Positions 1 to 11,100 of a stretch of DNA of 32,403 nucleotides are shown in pieces (positions within the stretch are counted from its first letter, which is position 1; each line of letters begins with the position of its first letter). The notes under the pieces are model-generated. The model had not been told where the DNA came from, searched no databases, and saw only the letters and a program-made list of their open reading frames with translations. The position numbers and the translations under genes were made by a program. The stretch comes from Fragilariopsis cylindrus CCMP1102. Its lineage: Eukaryota > Bacillariophyta > Bacillariophyceae > Bacillariales > Bacillariaceae. The DNA lies in the NCBI GenBank assembly GCA_900095095.1, contig FMBT01000634.1, positions 1 through 32,403 on the forward strand, written 5' to 3'.

Positions 1-2
1 CA

Positions 3-1522
3 CCTGCCAAGAAACGGGGCTCGGAAGTAGATTTCGAAGAATCATCCGGCGATAACGTTACGCAGATATCCTTTGAAGGGGCGCCTGCAATGCCCTCTTC
101 TAAACAAAATGAAGTCGACGAGATGTTGGAATACAGATTTGATGCCGCTTCAACTTCACAATCATCTTTGGTGCCTCCTCCTCTTATGCCGTCAGATCGG
201 AACTCATTCGATGGGGTAGCAGCACAACAATCGAATTCGACTTCTTTCTGTCTATCTATTCCTCGCCCGAGAGTGTGAAACAAAAAGATAATTGTACGGA
301 TAATAATTTGGATCAATTATCTTACACATCCGATCGATCCTTCCCCCTTTTGATCCCTCACTCAGCTGTATCAGAAGAAAATCTTTATTGAGAACGATAG
401 AGGTTTGGATGATCCATATGATGCAGCAGAAGCGCTTGTCGAAGATTATATGCGTGAGACTTCACTTGCTTTGCCGGTCGACTCTCAGGTTGAAGAGAAT
501 AATACTCCGTGTGAGGATTCAACAGCTCTGCTTCATCCTTCCGAGAATAGTAATAACATTTCCAGGGATGCATCTGTTGTCAGCGATAAACTTGACGAGG
601 TTGCTAGAGAGCTTTCTCTCCTCTTAGTCGATTCATCGGATTTTGAGGAGGAAGTTTTAGCCGAACGAAATATGAATTCGTCGACCAGTACAGATCATAA
701 TCTTCCTCAAAGTCAAGAAGAAGCTACCGAAGGTGACAGCAATGTGATCGAACACAATCAGAGTAAAGACGACACCATTGAAATTTCTATTATTTCACAG
801 GACGCTTCGTTTAGTGTCATGGAAGAAAGTGACTGCGACTTAACGATGAATGAGAACTCCATTGAACATGAAACTGCAGGCAAGTCCAACGGAGTCAGAT
901 CAGGATCAGAGTCGCACTAGTACTAGTACAGGCGTTAACTGTATGGCAGGCTGCGATAGCGAGGCTTATCTTCTGTCGATTCTCAACAATTCCTTGTCAA
1001 ATCAATCGGAGGATGAGAATTTGATCGATTTATCACAAGAATCACCAATCAACACATCCATTACAAATGAATCGGAAGTTGCTACACACCTTGCTGAACA
1101 CAAGTCGGACACAGTCTCTCATAACGATGCTGATGATGGTGACGGAGACGATGAAAAAGAAGTTGACGGACAACGTCAACGGTCTCAATATCGATCCTTC
1201 ATCGCTCGCGTCACCTCAACACCAAGTGAATCCACAGAGAGCATTTAATCAACCTGAATTCTTCTCACCGGAAGTCCTCCGACATGAAGCTAAACCAGAA
1301 TATGATACGCCTGAGACTCAGATACTTTCATACGATGTCGATTCATCCTTAGAGTCTATGTCAGAATACATCTGTGAACCTCAAACTCCACCTAATTTCC
1401 AATCCAAATCAGCAACAAACTTGCAATCATCCTTCGTCGCTTCTGTTACGGATGCCACGTCTAATATCTTGTCGGAAAACCAAGGTGTAGAAAAATCTTT
1501 GGAAAGTAAGTTGTTCCAATAA
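3..1522 (+). CDS. Acidic Ser/Asp-rich protein of unknown function, 5' partial, probably four exons
   Basis: I do not recognise this protein. It is open from the window edge (frame starting at base 3) and is rich in Ser, Glu, Asp and Asn, with no hydrophobic segment and no visible domain, so it is probably disordered. The reading frame changes three times. Each change can be explained by a short intron. Intron 273-365 (93 nt) has donor GTGTGA and a pyrimidine-rich acceptor CCCTCACTCAG. Intron 880-949 (70 nt) has a GC donor, CAG|GCAAGT, and acceptor GGCAG. Intron 1162-1237 (76 nt) has a weak donor GTTGAC and acceptor CCACAG. Exons would then be 3-272, 366-879, 950-1161 and 1238-1522, ending at TAA. 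The lack of stops inside the exons fits splicing, but the skipped bases also look coding-like in places. A frameshifted pseudogene or indel errors remain possible. The intron boundaries are inference. Confidence 0.55.
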
Positions 1523-2137
1523 TTTAACTGCGTTATGAAAATAATAAGAATCCACATTTCTGATTCTACCTAAAACCATCATTATCGTGGCATACCATGA
1601 ATTGTGTTTATGTCAAATTCTTTTCCAAACGTCACGAGATAAATTTAACATTAATATCATTATTTAATATACTATATTTACTATTGAATACACCGTATAT
1701 ATATGTAACCATAGCATGTTATACAGTACTGCAAGAAAATAACAACTATTGAGTTGTTTCAAAAAAATTAATGAAAGGGAAAAATTTTGGCACACCCCCC
1801 CCGGCGGCGCGCGCAATAAAAGCGCATGTCAAACATTTAAAACCAATCAACATTATTACTTACCACACTCATTCTGTTCGCGCCATTTCAATTTACAAAA
1901 GAACGTACAGTATGACGTTATTACGATAGTTTGAAATTGTGATGATTTGACGTTCATAACTTCACATACTACTGTACACAGTAAACACATCTCGTCTTCT
2001 TCCGTATTAATGCTCTATTGAAGGAAAGGAGGTTGACTACTGTATATTACGACCAGAATAAAGAGTACGATCATCAGAATAAGAGAAAGTGCTACGGGCA
2101 TCGCACGACGCGACAACAACCACATCAAACATCAAAC
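1523..2137. other. Intergenic region with an isolated GC-rich island
   Basis: This AT-rich spacer lies between two plus-strand genes. It holds the 3' end of the first gene and the 5' leader of the second. The only striking feature is a run of eight C followed by GGCGGCGCGCGC at 1795-1814, in otherwise AT-rich DNA. No gene is visible. Frames entering the next gene from upstream lack an ATG before 2138. Confidence 0.5.
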
Positions 2138-5100
2138 ATGATGAGAACGACGACGACGACGAGGATGTTATTCTCGATGCATACTCTTTTGTTGATGGTG
2201 ACAATCATGACGGCATTGTCTCAATTCACATTTACTGGCGTTAATGGACTACCCCAAGGATTTATTAGTGAAATTGTTAGTTCACGAACGAAAGCAATAA
2301 CTGGTTTATTTGTACCGAATCCACGTCGTGATGATTCGGTACAAATGTTATTAGTTGCTTCAAAAAATGGTAAAGTTAAGGCATTAGAAAATCCTGATGA
2401 ATTCGGTTCAACTACATTAGAAGAAGATTCCGAAACAGTAGTTTTAGATCTATCTAAAGAATATATTATGTGTACCAATGGTGAACGTGGAATACAATCT
2501 CTTGTTGTTCATCCTGGTTTTGGTCATGATAATTTATGGGTATATATATATTATAATCAATATGCTGCTGGTTGTTTAGAAGATAAGACTAATGGACCAC
2601 GTAATATACTGGTTAGATATACAATGAATGAACAAACGCTACAGTTAGAAAATGAAGAAATTTTATTAATTGGTTCACCATTACAACAACGTTACCATAA
2701 CGGTGGGGCTATGTTGTTCGGTACAGATGGATATTTATATTTAACAACTGGTGATGATGGTAATCGATTTAATGTACAAAATCATAATAACTTACTTGGT
2801 AGCTTGCTACGTTTAAATGATGATGGATCAATCCCATTAGATAATCCATTTGCCATGAATGGTATTCCATGTGGACAACAATTTAATAAGGGAGGAGAAG
2901 GAGGAGGAGATCCACGACGTGATGATGACAATGACAACAATGATGATATATTTTGTAGTGAAATATATTCGTGGGGATTCCGAAATCCATGTCGTATGGC
3001 CTTAGATACTATACGTAGTACAGAAAATAATACAATATTTACTATAAGTGATGAGGGTGCGGAACAATGGGAAGAAATTAGTTGGGGTGGGAGTGATTAT
3101 TCTGGAAAAAATTATGGTTGGCCTGATTACGAAGGCCCATGTGTACCAGCAACAAGTAATGATTGTCCAGCCCCAAATTCAACAGATATGGAAGATAGTA
3201 ACAGAATTGATCCATTTCATTATTATGAACATCAATCAGAAGAAAATGTAAGTAAAAATAATACGGAAATAAATATTCCACAAAGAAGAGAGATGTCAAA
3301 GAGAATACATAATATTATAATTTTTTTCTCCTTAATCTAACTTATCACTGGCAAATCTACTTATGTTCCCTGTCATCATCTTTATCACCATTTTCGCTTT
3401 CTATTGTTACTTTACACAACAACAACAAAAATTCAATGTACTGTAGGGTGGTAGTGTTGCAGGATCGACATTTGTTCCAGAGAATGTTTGGCCATCTGAA
3501 TATAAATATTTATTTATTGATTTTATTCTTCTGAAAATATATAATCTAATTGAAGATTCAGATTTAGAATGTCGGACATGTACGCCACCAATCCCTGGCT
3601 ATCGTAATACAACCTGTAAGTTGAAAAGTGTCTTTCTAAATACAGATTATTATAACATCAACTTGTATGTTTCGATTTTTTTTCGTGCTAATTTAATCTA
3701 TTACCTTCTTTTGCTTCTATTTTATAGTTTACGAATCTATTCATAAAAAGTACGATAATATCAATGAAGCACGTATGGTCGAAATGTTCTTCGGTCCATA
3801 TAAAGGTAAGGAGGTTAGAATATGTAATATACCATTTTTAAAGGTTCAATGAATGATAATTCACTCAATGCTTTGCTCGGTTTTCATTTTTCCCCCTGAA
3901 ATTCGGTACCATAAAATATTTTTCTACTCTATACTGCTATGAATGAATAGATACACAGGCTCTTTACGTCATTAAGTACGGGAATATCGATTCGATCATT
4001 CGGATTCGATATACGGGGAATTTAGGCCTACCACCGGTGGCAAAGATCGAAATCAAACACAGTAGCAAGGAAAATAACGATGGTAGTAGCGGTATGCTCA
4101 TTTCACAAGAACAATTGTATAATGTTGCAGACGAATCATCTAATCTGACCTTGGTGGGACACGTTATAACATTTGATGGGAGTGGGTCTTCGGACCCTGA
4201 TGGGGATGAATTAATATACAAGTGGGACTTTGGGGATGGGAATAATTCAACTACTAGTAAGAGTCCTAGTCACGTATATGACGAAGCGGGAGAATACCGG
4301 GTAACCTTGGTAGTAACAGACGAAGAAGACCAAGCACAACAGACTTCTATTACGGTGGTGGTTGGAAAACCACCAACTGCTACCATTTTATTACCAGCTG
4401 AGGGAGAATTATTCAGTGTAGGAGAAATCCTTCGTCTTAATGGTGAAGCCTTTGATTACAAGGGGAATCGTATCCCGGACAATCAATTATCTTGGGAAGT
4501 TCGTCAACATCATGCAGAACATTTTCATCCCTTTTTGGATGAGACAGTTGGTAATGACTTCGATCTGTTCTCTGCTCCAGAACCTGAAGGGTCCCTTGCC
4601 GCAACGAATAGTTACCTGCAGGTTATCATGTATGCTACCGACGATAACGGTTTGACGACTGAGATATCTAGAGATATCCAACCTGAAATCGTCTTATTGG
4701 ATGTAACAACTGAACCAAAAGGTCTTGAAATAATCGTCGACGATTACGGAGTTCAAACACCAACACAAATCGCCTCTTGGGTTGACTCTAATCTTCAATT
4801 AGAAATCTCCGATCAGCCACCATACGTATTCGTCGCATGGTCAGATGGGAACACCAATACTAGTCGCACAGTTGCTACGCTGTCCGATGATGACAATGCT
4901 ACGACGACTGTAACAGCAATATTTTGTTTGGACTACAGCGCATCTTGTATCGTTTGTTTAACCGTTAGTTGTTGTACTGGATCTTGCAATGAAGGTGGAT
5001 TATGTGATGATGAGCCAGAGCTAAAACCTCCAATCGAAACTATACTACAACTTCCTGATGGACCTGACGAAATCGACGTTGTATCTAGTACGGCTCCTCC

Positions 5101-6277
5101 GAATATTCGTCCTAGTACTCTGCCTAAGGAAGCTTCAACAAAAGAAGACGATTTTGAACCTGATAAAAAAGAAACACTTTCTGGTTCTAGTAATCCTTTT
5201 GAAGATGAAGCAACGAATGACTTGGCGACAAGTAGCACCAAATTGGATGCAGATTTACAAGACAATTATAATGACAGCAACAATAACAATGGACTGAAGC
5301 CATCAGGAAAATGGCTACTTAGCTTGGCGGTGATCTTACTCTGTTTGGCCCCATGTTATCTGGGCTATAAATACATGCAATTGTATCGTCAGATGGAGGC
5401 CGAATTAAAAAAGAAACCATCATATAATGATCGTCGGTGTCAATTACCGACACTATGTCCTTCGATGATGTATACTTCTACTATTGACGAGGAGGACGAT
5501 ATTGGTATTCGATCAGAATCACATGATGCCTCGCCAATCGTATCTAGCATCCGTAACAATAATTTCGACAGTCCAATTTGGGAGAAGATTGCTGAGGAAA
5601 ATGATAGACGTGTTAAATTACGAGCCAAGTTAAGTAGCAAAGACTTTAGTCCTACGCCGTCGGGGACACCGGAGACGACGGTTTTGTCACCAGGAACTCC
5701 AAGTAGCATAGATTCAACTGCTACTACTGAAGTTCTAACTGCCAACATTGATGAAACATTAGTTCGATTGGACGACTTACTATCAAAAACATTTTCAAGA
5801 TCATTCTCAAGAAGTAGCAGGAGATCACGTGTAGAGAACACCAGCAGCAATGATTTGGAATCCCAGTCACATCAACCTGCTGATGATTCCATTGCAACTG
5901 GAGCCATGTTAGATATTGATTTAGATACTTCCACAAACAAATCCAATTTAGCTTCGCCACGTACACTTTGGCTTGCATCGAACAATACATCATCTCCACT
6001 CAGAGAGGAGAGTGCTATTGATACGGTGGAGGAAGTAAATGACCCATCGAGTTCTATCTGTACTGATGGGTCGGATAGGATGATTCCCTACGTAGGAGAT
6101 ATAAATGAATCGCTAGTAGTCGAACCTACGGACGTTTCAATGAATACATCTGTCATTGAAGACTTGAAATCAATTGATAAAGGTACTATTATCGATGGGA
6201 ACGACGACGACGACGGGAACGATGATGTAACTAATGATAAAATGGGATCTGAAGTTACTGGAAACGGGAATAAGTAA
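2138..6277 (+). CDS. Type I membrane protein: glucose/sorbosone dehydrogenase-like domain + PKD domain + TM + long tail
   Basis: Exons 2138-3247, 3447-3615, 3728-3805 and 3951-6277 give 1227 residues. The introns (199, 112 and 145 nt) start GTAAGT, GTAAGT and GTAAGG and keep the frame. The start is the first in-frame ATG. A signal peptide follows (hydrophobic LLLMVTIMTALSQFTF, about residues 17-32). Residues 45-480 resemble PQQ-dependent sugar dehydrogenases and HHIP-like proteins: H187 in RYHNGGAMLFGTDG, then YLTTGDDGN, R282 in WGFRNPCRM, and DEGAEQWEEISW. Residues 512-591 are a PKD domain (FDGSGSSDPDGD, YKWDFGDG, GEYRVTLVVTD). Seven Cys lie within 27 residues near 779-805. One membrane helix sits at about 907-928, followed by a Ser/Thr/Asp-rich tail of about 300 residues. 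The inferred topology is ectodomain outside, tail in the cytosol. The substrate is unknown, and PQQ binding is inferred from the family. It could be a cell-surface receptor rather than an enzyme. Confidence 0.85.
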
Positions 6278-6897
6278 AATTGGAAAAAATGTTGTACGTG
6301 GTTCTAGTAGCATAAAACGAGCATTAGAATTGAATAGCATTACCAACCACATTTCACACACACGTATAGTATTATAGGTCCTATATAGTCCTATATATTA
6401 TATATATATTATATCAATCTAACTGCCTTTGGCTGAGGGACTGTTATTTATACAACATAATATCTATTTATATTTTACAGCTTCAAATTTTTTAATATCA
6501 TTATTTTTCTTTTTAAAGTATCGTCAGTATATTTGGGGATAATATTTAGGGATTTATGATACACATGCAGCCAAACGTGTGTACTGTATGACGTGCGTTC
6601 ACGTGAATTTTCACCGTCATCAATATTTTTCCGCGACACTTAACGGCACATAATACTTCGTAACGTTATCGTGGATACTGCAAGCAGATTCATTCATTCA
6701 TTCTTGTCATTCTTGTTTTGTTTATGTCATCGCGGCCCATAAAACACATTATTATGTCCATAAAAAGTGAATGGACACACAGCACAGTCGCACAATCATT
6801 ATTCCGATCAGAAAAATACAAGGTAATCTCCAAGTGCACAAGGGACACATTCAGACTACAATACAACATACAATATTTCCATCATTCATCATTCATC
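6278..6897. other. Intergenic region, short direct repeat and AT-rich tract
   Basis: This spacer lies between the dehydrogenase-like gene and the TLC gene. It holds two adjacent copies of GTCCTATATA (6378-6397), followed by a TATATATT tract. The TLC frame is open upstream, with in-frame ATGs at 6724 and 6754, but the encoded residues look like translated leader, so I place that gene's start at 6898. No other gene is visible. Confidence 0.45.
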
Positions 6898-7853
6898 ATG
6901 TGTTCTCCCGATGGTTCTAATACAAAAGACGCACAAGCACAGGTACCTTTCGTGGCAAAAGTATGGTTAACAATATATGATGGTATACCTGCAGTGACTG
7001 TACCATTTACGAATTTTAATATCTCATTTACCTTAGTGAGTGCAGTATTCCTCACAGGATGCCGGTTCTTATCCGAATATATGTTAGTAAATTATTTGGG
7101 TTGGCCGGAAGATGGTACACCATCCAAAGAATGTGCTGCAAGTTGTGCAGGGATATGTCATTCCACAATACTTTGTACTGGACTGATTGTTGCTTTTTCA
7201 ACAGAAAAATATGATGTGGCGGCTAAGATTGATACCTTCACTAAAACTACCGGATGGTGGAAAAATTTGTCGATGCATTATTACAATTCTGTACGGCCTA
7301 TATGCTGTATGATGCGATGATTAATGTTTTATGGTTGCGATATAATCCAACCTTGGTAAAATTCGAATTTTCGAATGATGATGTGTTATTTTTAGCACAT
7401 CATCTAGTCACATCCTTCTATATGATCAGTGCTCGTGTTCTCGGTGCTGGACATCAATCTGCCATGATATGTATGTTACTAGGTGAATTAACCAATCCAT
7501 TATCTAATTTATATCTAATTGGTGAACTTGCTATGAAACTGGATTGTTGCAATGGACCGACCGCACAACAATTGCGCTACGTTATTAAGATCACATTTGC
7601 TATCATGTACAATCTCTTTCGTGTGATTATTGCACCACCATTCTTTGCTCATACAACCTATTCATTACTACTCACAAAGAAAGGACGAACGAACGTACCA
7701 TTGCCATTAAACATCTTTTGGAATGTTTTGATTTGGGGTGTTTGTTTCGGTAGTGCATCTTGGATAATCATGTGCAATCAAATTATAGTAGATTATATGT
7801 CTGAACTGGGCCTGACGACGACGATGATGACGATGATGGGGCAAGAACTCTAA
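6898..7853 (+). CDS. TLC-domain multi-pass membrane protein with one frame change
   Basis: The TLC (TRAM/LAG1/CLN8) family comprises ER or plasma-membrane proteins linked to ceramide synthesis or membrane lipid composition. Frame 1 (6898-about 7265) gives MCSPDGSN, then hydrophobic segments FTLVSAVFLTGCRFL and ICHSTILCTGLIVAF. The next frame (about 7266-7853) gives VDALLQFCTAYMLYDAMINV, the family-typical HHLVTSFY, and GELTNPLSNLYLIGEL, then two or three more membrane segments. Joined, it is about 318 residues, normal for a TLCD-like protein. The break lies at TGGAAAAATTTGTCG (7258-7272). The first frame stops at 7320, and no AG acceptor lies between the in-frame TAA at 7242 and the new frame, so an intron does not explain it. 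One A missing from the A5 run, or a -1 ribosomal slip on AAATTTG, would. The ceramide synthase His-His motif region is only partly conserved, so I do not assign an enzyme activity. Confidence 0.75.
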
Positions 7854-8150
7854 TTAATAAAATAAAATAAAAAAGGAAAACTAAAAAAGATTATATTCTT
7901 ATTATTATTTTCAAACCAGTTCACACACTGCAAACGAAAATAATGAAGGTTATGAATCATAAATAAATAAGTAGCTAAGGCATTTTTATTGTGTTTTGTA
8001 CTACAGTCAAAAACTTGTGGGTGAAAACACGGAATTGTGCCCATTGTAGCATTGTGTAATTGTAGTGTACTGTAACGTCATTCATGGTTGAGCTAATGTA
8101 CAGAAGCTAGTAGTGTGCGCGGTACTTGCTACTAGTATATTTTATATCTT
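7854..8150. other. Convergent 3' intergenic spacer
   Basis: This AT-rich spacer lies between two genes that end towards each other (the TLC gene on plus, the giant repeat protein on minus). It presumably carries both 3' untranslated regions. The A-rich stretch at 7854-7890 directly follows the TLC stop codon. No further feature is seen. Confidence 0.4.
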
Positions 8151-11100
8151 TTATGACTGTCCTAGTAGCCCCATCTCCCCTCCCCCGTAGTTATCATCGT
8201 CATAGTCATCGTCCATCATGAGCCCTCCACCACCAAAGTTACTTTTTTTCTTCCCTCCTGGTAATTTAAACTTACCGAGTAGACTTTTACTGTTGTTTAC
8301 TTTACTACCCATAGCTTTCAAGACAGACACGCCACTTCTAATACTATAGGCACGTTTACTATTGTTCCTGTCTCCTTCTGGTGTTCCCGGTACCTGTAGG
8401 GGTTCTTGAAGAAAACCACCCCCTCCTCCAGCAGCTGCATCGCTATGGAATGCACCACTAAGTCCGGAATTATTATTATAGCCGCTGCCGCTACCGCCGC
8501 CGTTCTCTGCCACATCCAGTAGACCACCACCAGGCGAAGATTTCTTTGCCTTGAATGAATTGAATGGATTCTTCATAGGCATCGTTATCGAGGATGCACC
8601 GTTACTGCTAATGCCACCAGCAGCATTGCCAAAAAACTTTGGTAAGTTTGGTAACCGAGCTTTGGCTCCTATTTTGGTCCTGTAGTTGTTCATATTACCC
8701 TTAAAGCTATCCATAGCACCAAATTCTTCACTTTTGAGTCTACCAGTTAGAAATGCATCTTCTTCCTCCTCTTCCTCTCCATCATCTTCCTGGATTGTTC
8801 CTGGAGGGAGGAGTCCATTAAGCTTCTTCTTTCGTGCTCCTGTCAGAAGACCTCGATTGCTTCCAGTAGAAGTTACAGATCGTTGTGACTGTGACGACGC
8901 TGATCGTCCAGATCGCTGACGATGTTGTTGCAAACTTTCAGGACCCTTCGACAGAGATGTGCCGAAAGTGATATCATTTTTTGGTTTTGGAATCTTCGCT
9001 TTTTTGATTCTCAACGGTGCTATTGGCTTAATACCAAATCCTCCGCCACCGATTCTATCAATATTATTACTGAAGGCATTGTTCTGCTGCTGATTCAAAT
9101 CATCTTCCATTTCCTTTCGTAAATCAGCAATCGTAAAGGTTTTCTTTTCCTTCATCTTTTCGAGTGCTTGTGCATAGACCTCGGCTGGATCAATATCGTC
9201 AATTGCTAATTCTCCGTCCTTTTTCCTCTTGAGCATACGACGTGTAGAATGGTATTTGTAATCCCCCTCATCAGATGAAAGACTCAGATCACCAGAGCTC
9301 TCACTTTGAACACTTTTATGACTCATCAGATTCCGACCACTCAGCATCCTTTTTACGTCCTGAGGCATCGAACGAGCCTGTAATCGTTGTAGGTACCCAC
9401 CATCGAATTTGACACTTCCTTCGTCTGAGTCTGCTGATCCATGCTCACTGACACTCTTCTCAGAAGGATCGTCGTAGGTAGAGAGATGGTCATCTACACT
9501 TTGGATCCTCGTTGCCGTAGGCCCAATATGGTAATCTTGAATTTCATCGTCATCGTCATCATCGAACTTGTGACGATAGTCGTCATCGGAATCAGAATCG
9601 AATACGTCCTGCATTGCCTTACGAAACTCCTTAGTTAGAGTCCTATCCAATTTCTTTTGTGCTTTCTGTTTCTTTCTGTTTCTGCTTCTGTTTTTGGTAT
9701 TAACCTTCTCTCCTTCGAACAAGAATAAGCGGGGTACATCCTGCAGACCGTTACTTTCCTTCTCTTCCTTTTTATCTTGCTTTTTTTCGTCTTTGGTACT
9801 CTCTTTCGCTCGTTTTCTTTCCCTGAGCCGTTGATTGATTTGTACAATAACGTTTTCATCGGCAACAACATTCTCCCAAGTTGTATCGAATTCAGCTTTT
9901 TTGCTTTCGAGCTTTCCAGCAAGACGACTTTCAATAATTTCATATTCTTGAAGACCAAGGTCGTAGACCTCATCACCGAGTGATGTTAAGGAGTTCGACT
10001 CATGCATCGACTGTTCTGCATCTGCTTCTGCTTCTGCTTCTGCATCTGCTTCTGCTTCTGCTTCTGCATCAACATCTTCCACTATGCTATCAAAATCTCC
10101 CTCTTTATTGCTTGAATCTATATTGCTTGATTTATTGCTTAGATCTTTATTACTCAAATGTAAACTTGTCACAGATTCTGCTTCTACTTCTGCATCTTCC
10201 TCAGGTATCCGGGAAATAAACGATTGAGCTAGTTGGTAGGAATTATCCGAGATACTAGTACTAGAAGGCTTCTCGTTCTCGTTCTTGATCGTTATCCCCT
10301 GTATATTTGACTGGTCGACGTCAATGAGATTCGTAGCCGCAATCCAAGGTCGCTCTTGTATTTTGTTCGCATCATCTGGATGAATTTTAACGCGACGTCT
10401 TCTGTTTGACTTGTCCTCTTTTATCGATTTTGATAGCTGTAATGTTCCTAGACTAACGTCATCGCCATACTTTGTCTTTGAACTTCTGCTTTTCTTCTTC
10501 TGCTTTCTAAGATGAGCTCCAAGGGTGAATGATTTCGTTTTTTTCTTTATATTTGCTGATCTCGGTTTTTCCTCCCTGCTAGGTATACCGGGTTTTCCGG
10601 TACTTGTAGACTGATCGGATGTTTTCTCTCCAACAGATACTGACACTGGTTCTGGAATAGTTGGACCCGAAGCATTGCGAGGTGGGGGTTGAGTTAGTTC
10701 CTTTGACTTGTAAGACGATTCGGTTGGAAAACCCGCAATATCCGGGGACGCCGAATCCACATGCTTGAGCTTTGTTTGGTAGTCAACTTGATTTCCACGG
10801 TTGTCCTCATTTCCAGCTTTATAATTAATCTTGTTCAAGATGATTTCTTCTTTTTTGCTCACAAAAATTTCTTCAGATTCAGATGAGTTACTACTGACGC
10901 TGCTATCCCACGAGCTCAACGACGAGTCGTCTTCACCTTCCATATCCTTATCTGCCGTATCGGTCTCCCACGAAGATGATCCAATAGATTCATCAGCTTT
11001 CTTCTTATCAATTGTCTCTTGAACAAGCTGCTCTTGCATAACCTTCTCTCTTTCAAGTCCTTCAACTTCATTGTCAAGTGCCAATGCCTTCATCTGCTCC

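Noticed and set aside
273..400. Programmed frameshifting in the acidic gene
   Set aside because: A 93-nt intron with a pyrimidine-rich acceptor explains this change more simply, and no slippery heptamer is evident.
1749..1934. 61-codon frame in the first spacer
   Set aside because: It lacks an ATG start and crosses the GC-rich patch, and its composition gives no sign of coding.
2018..2137. Upstream extension of the dehydrogenase-like protein by 40 codons
   Set aside because: It would need a TTG start. The first ATG at 2138 leads straight into a signal peptide.
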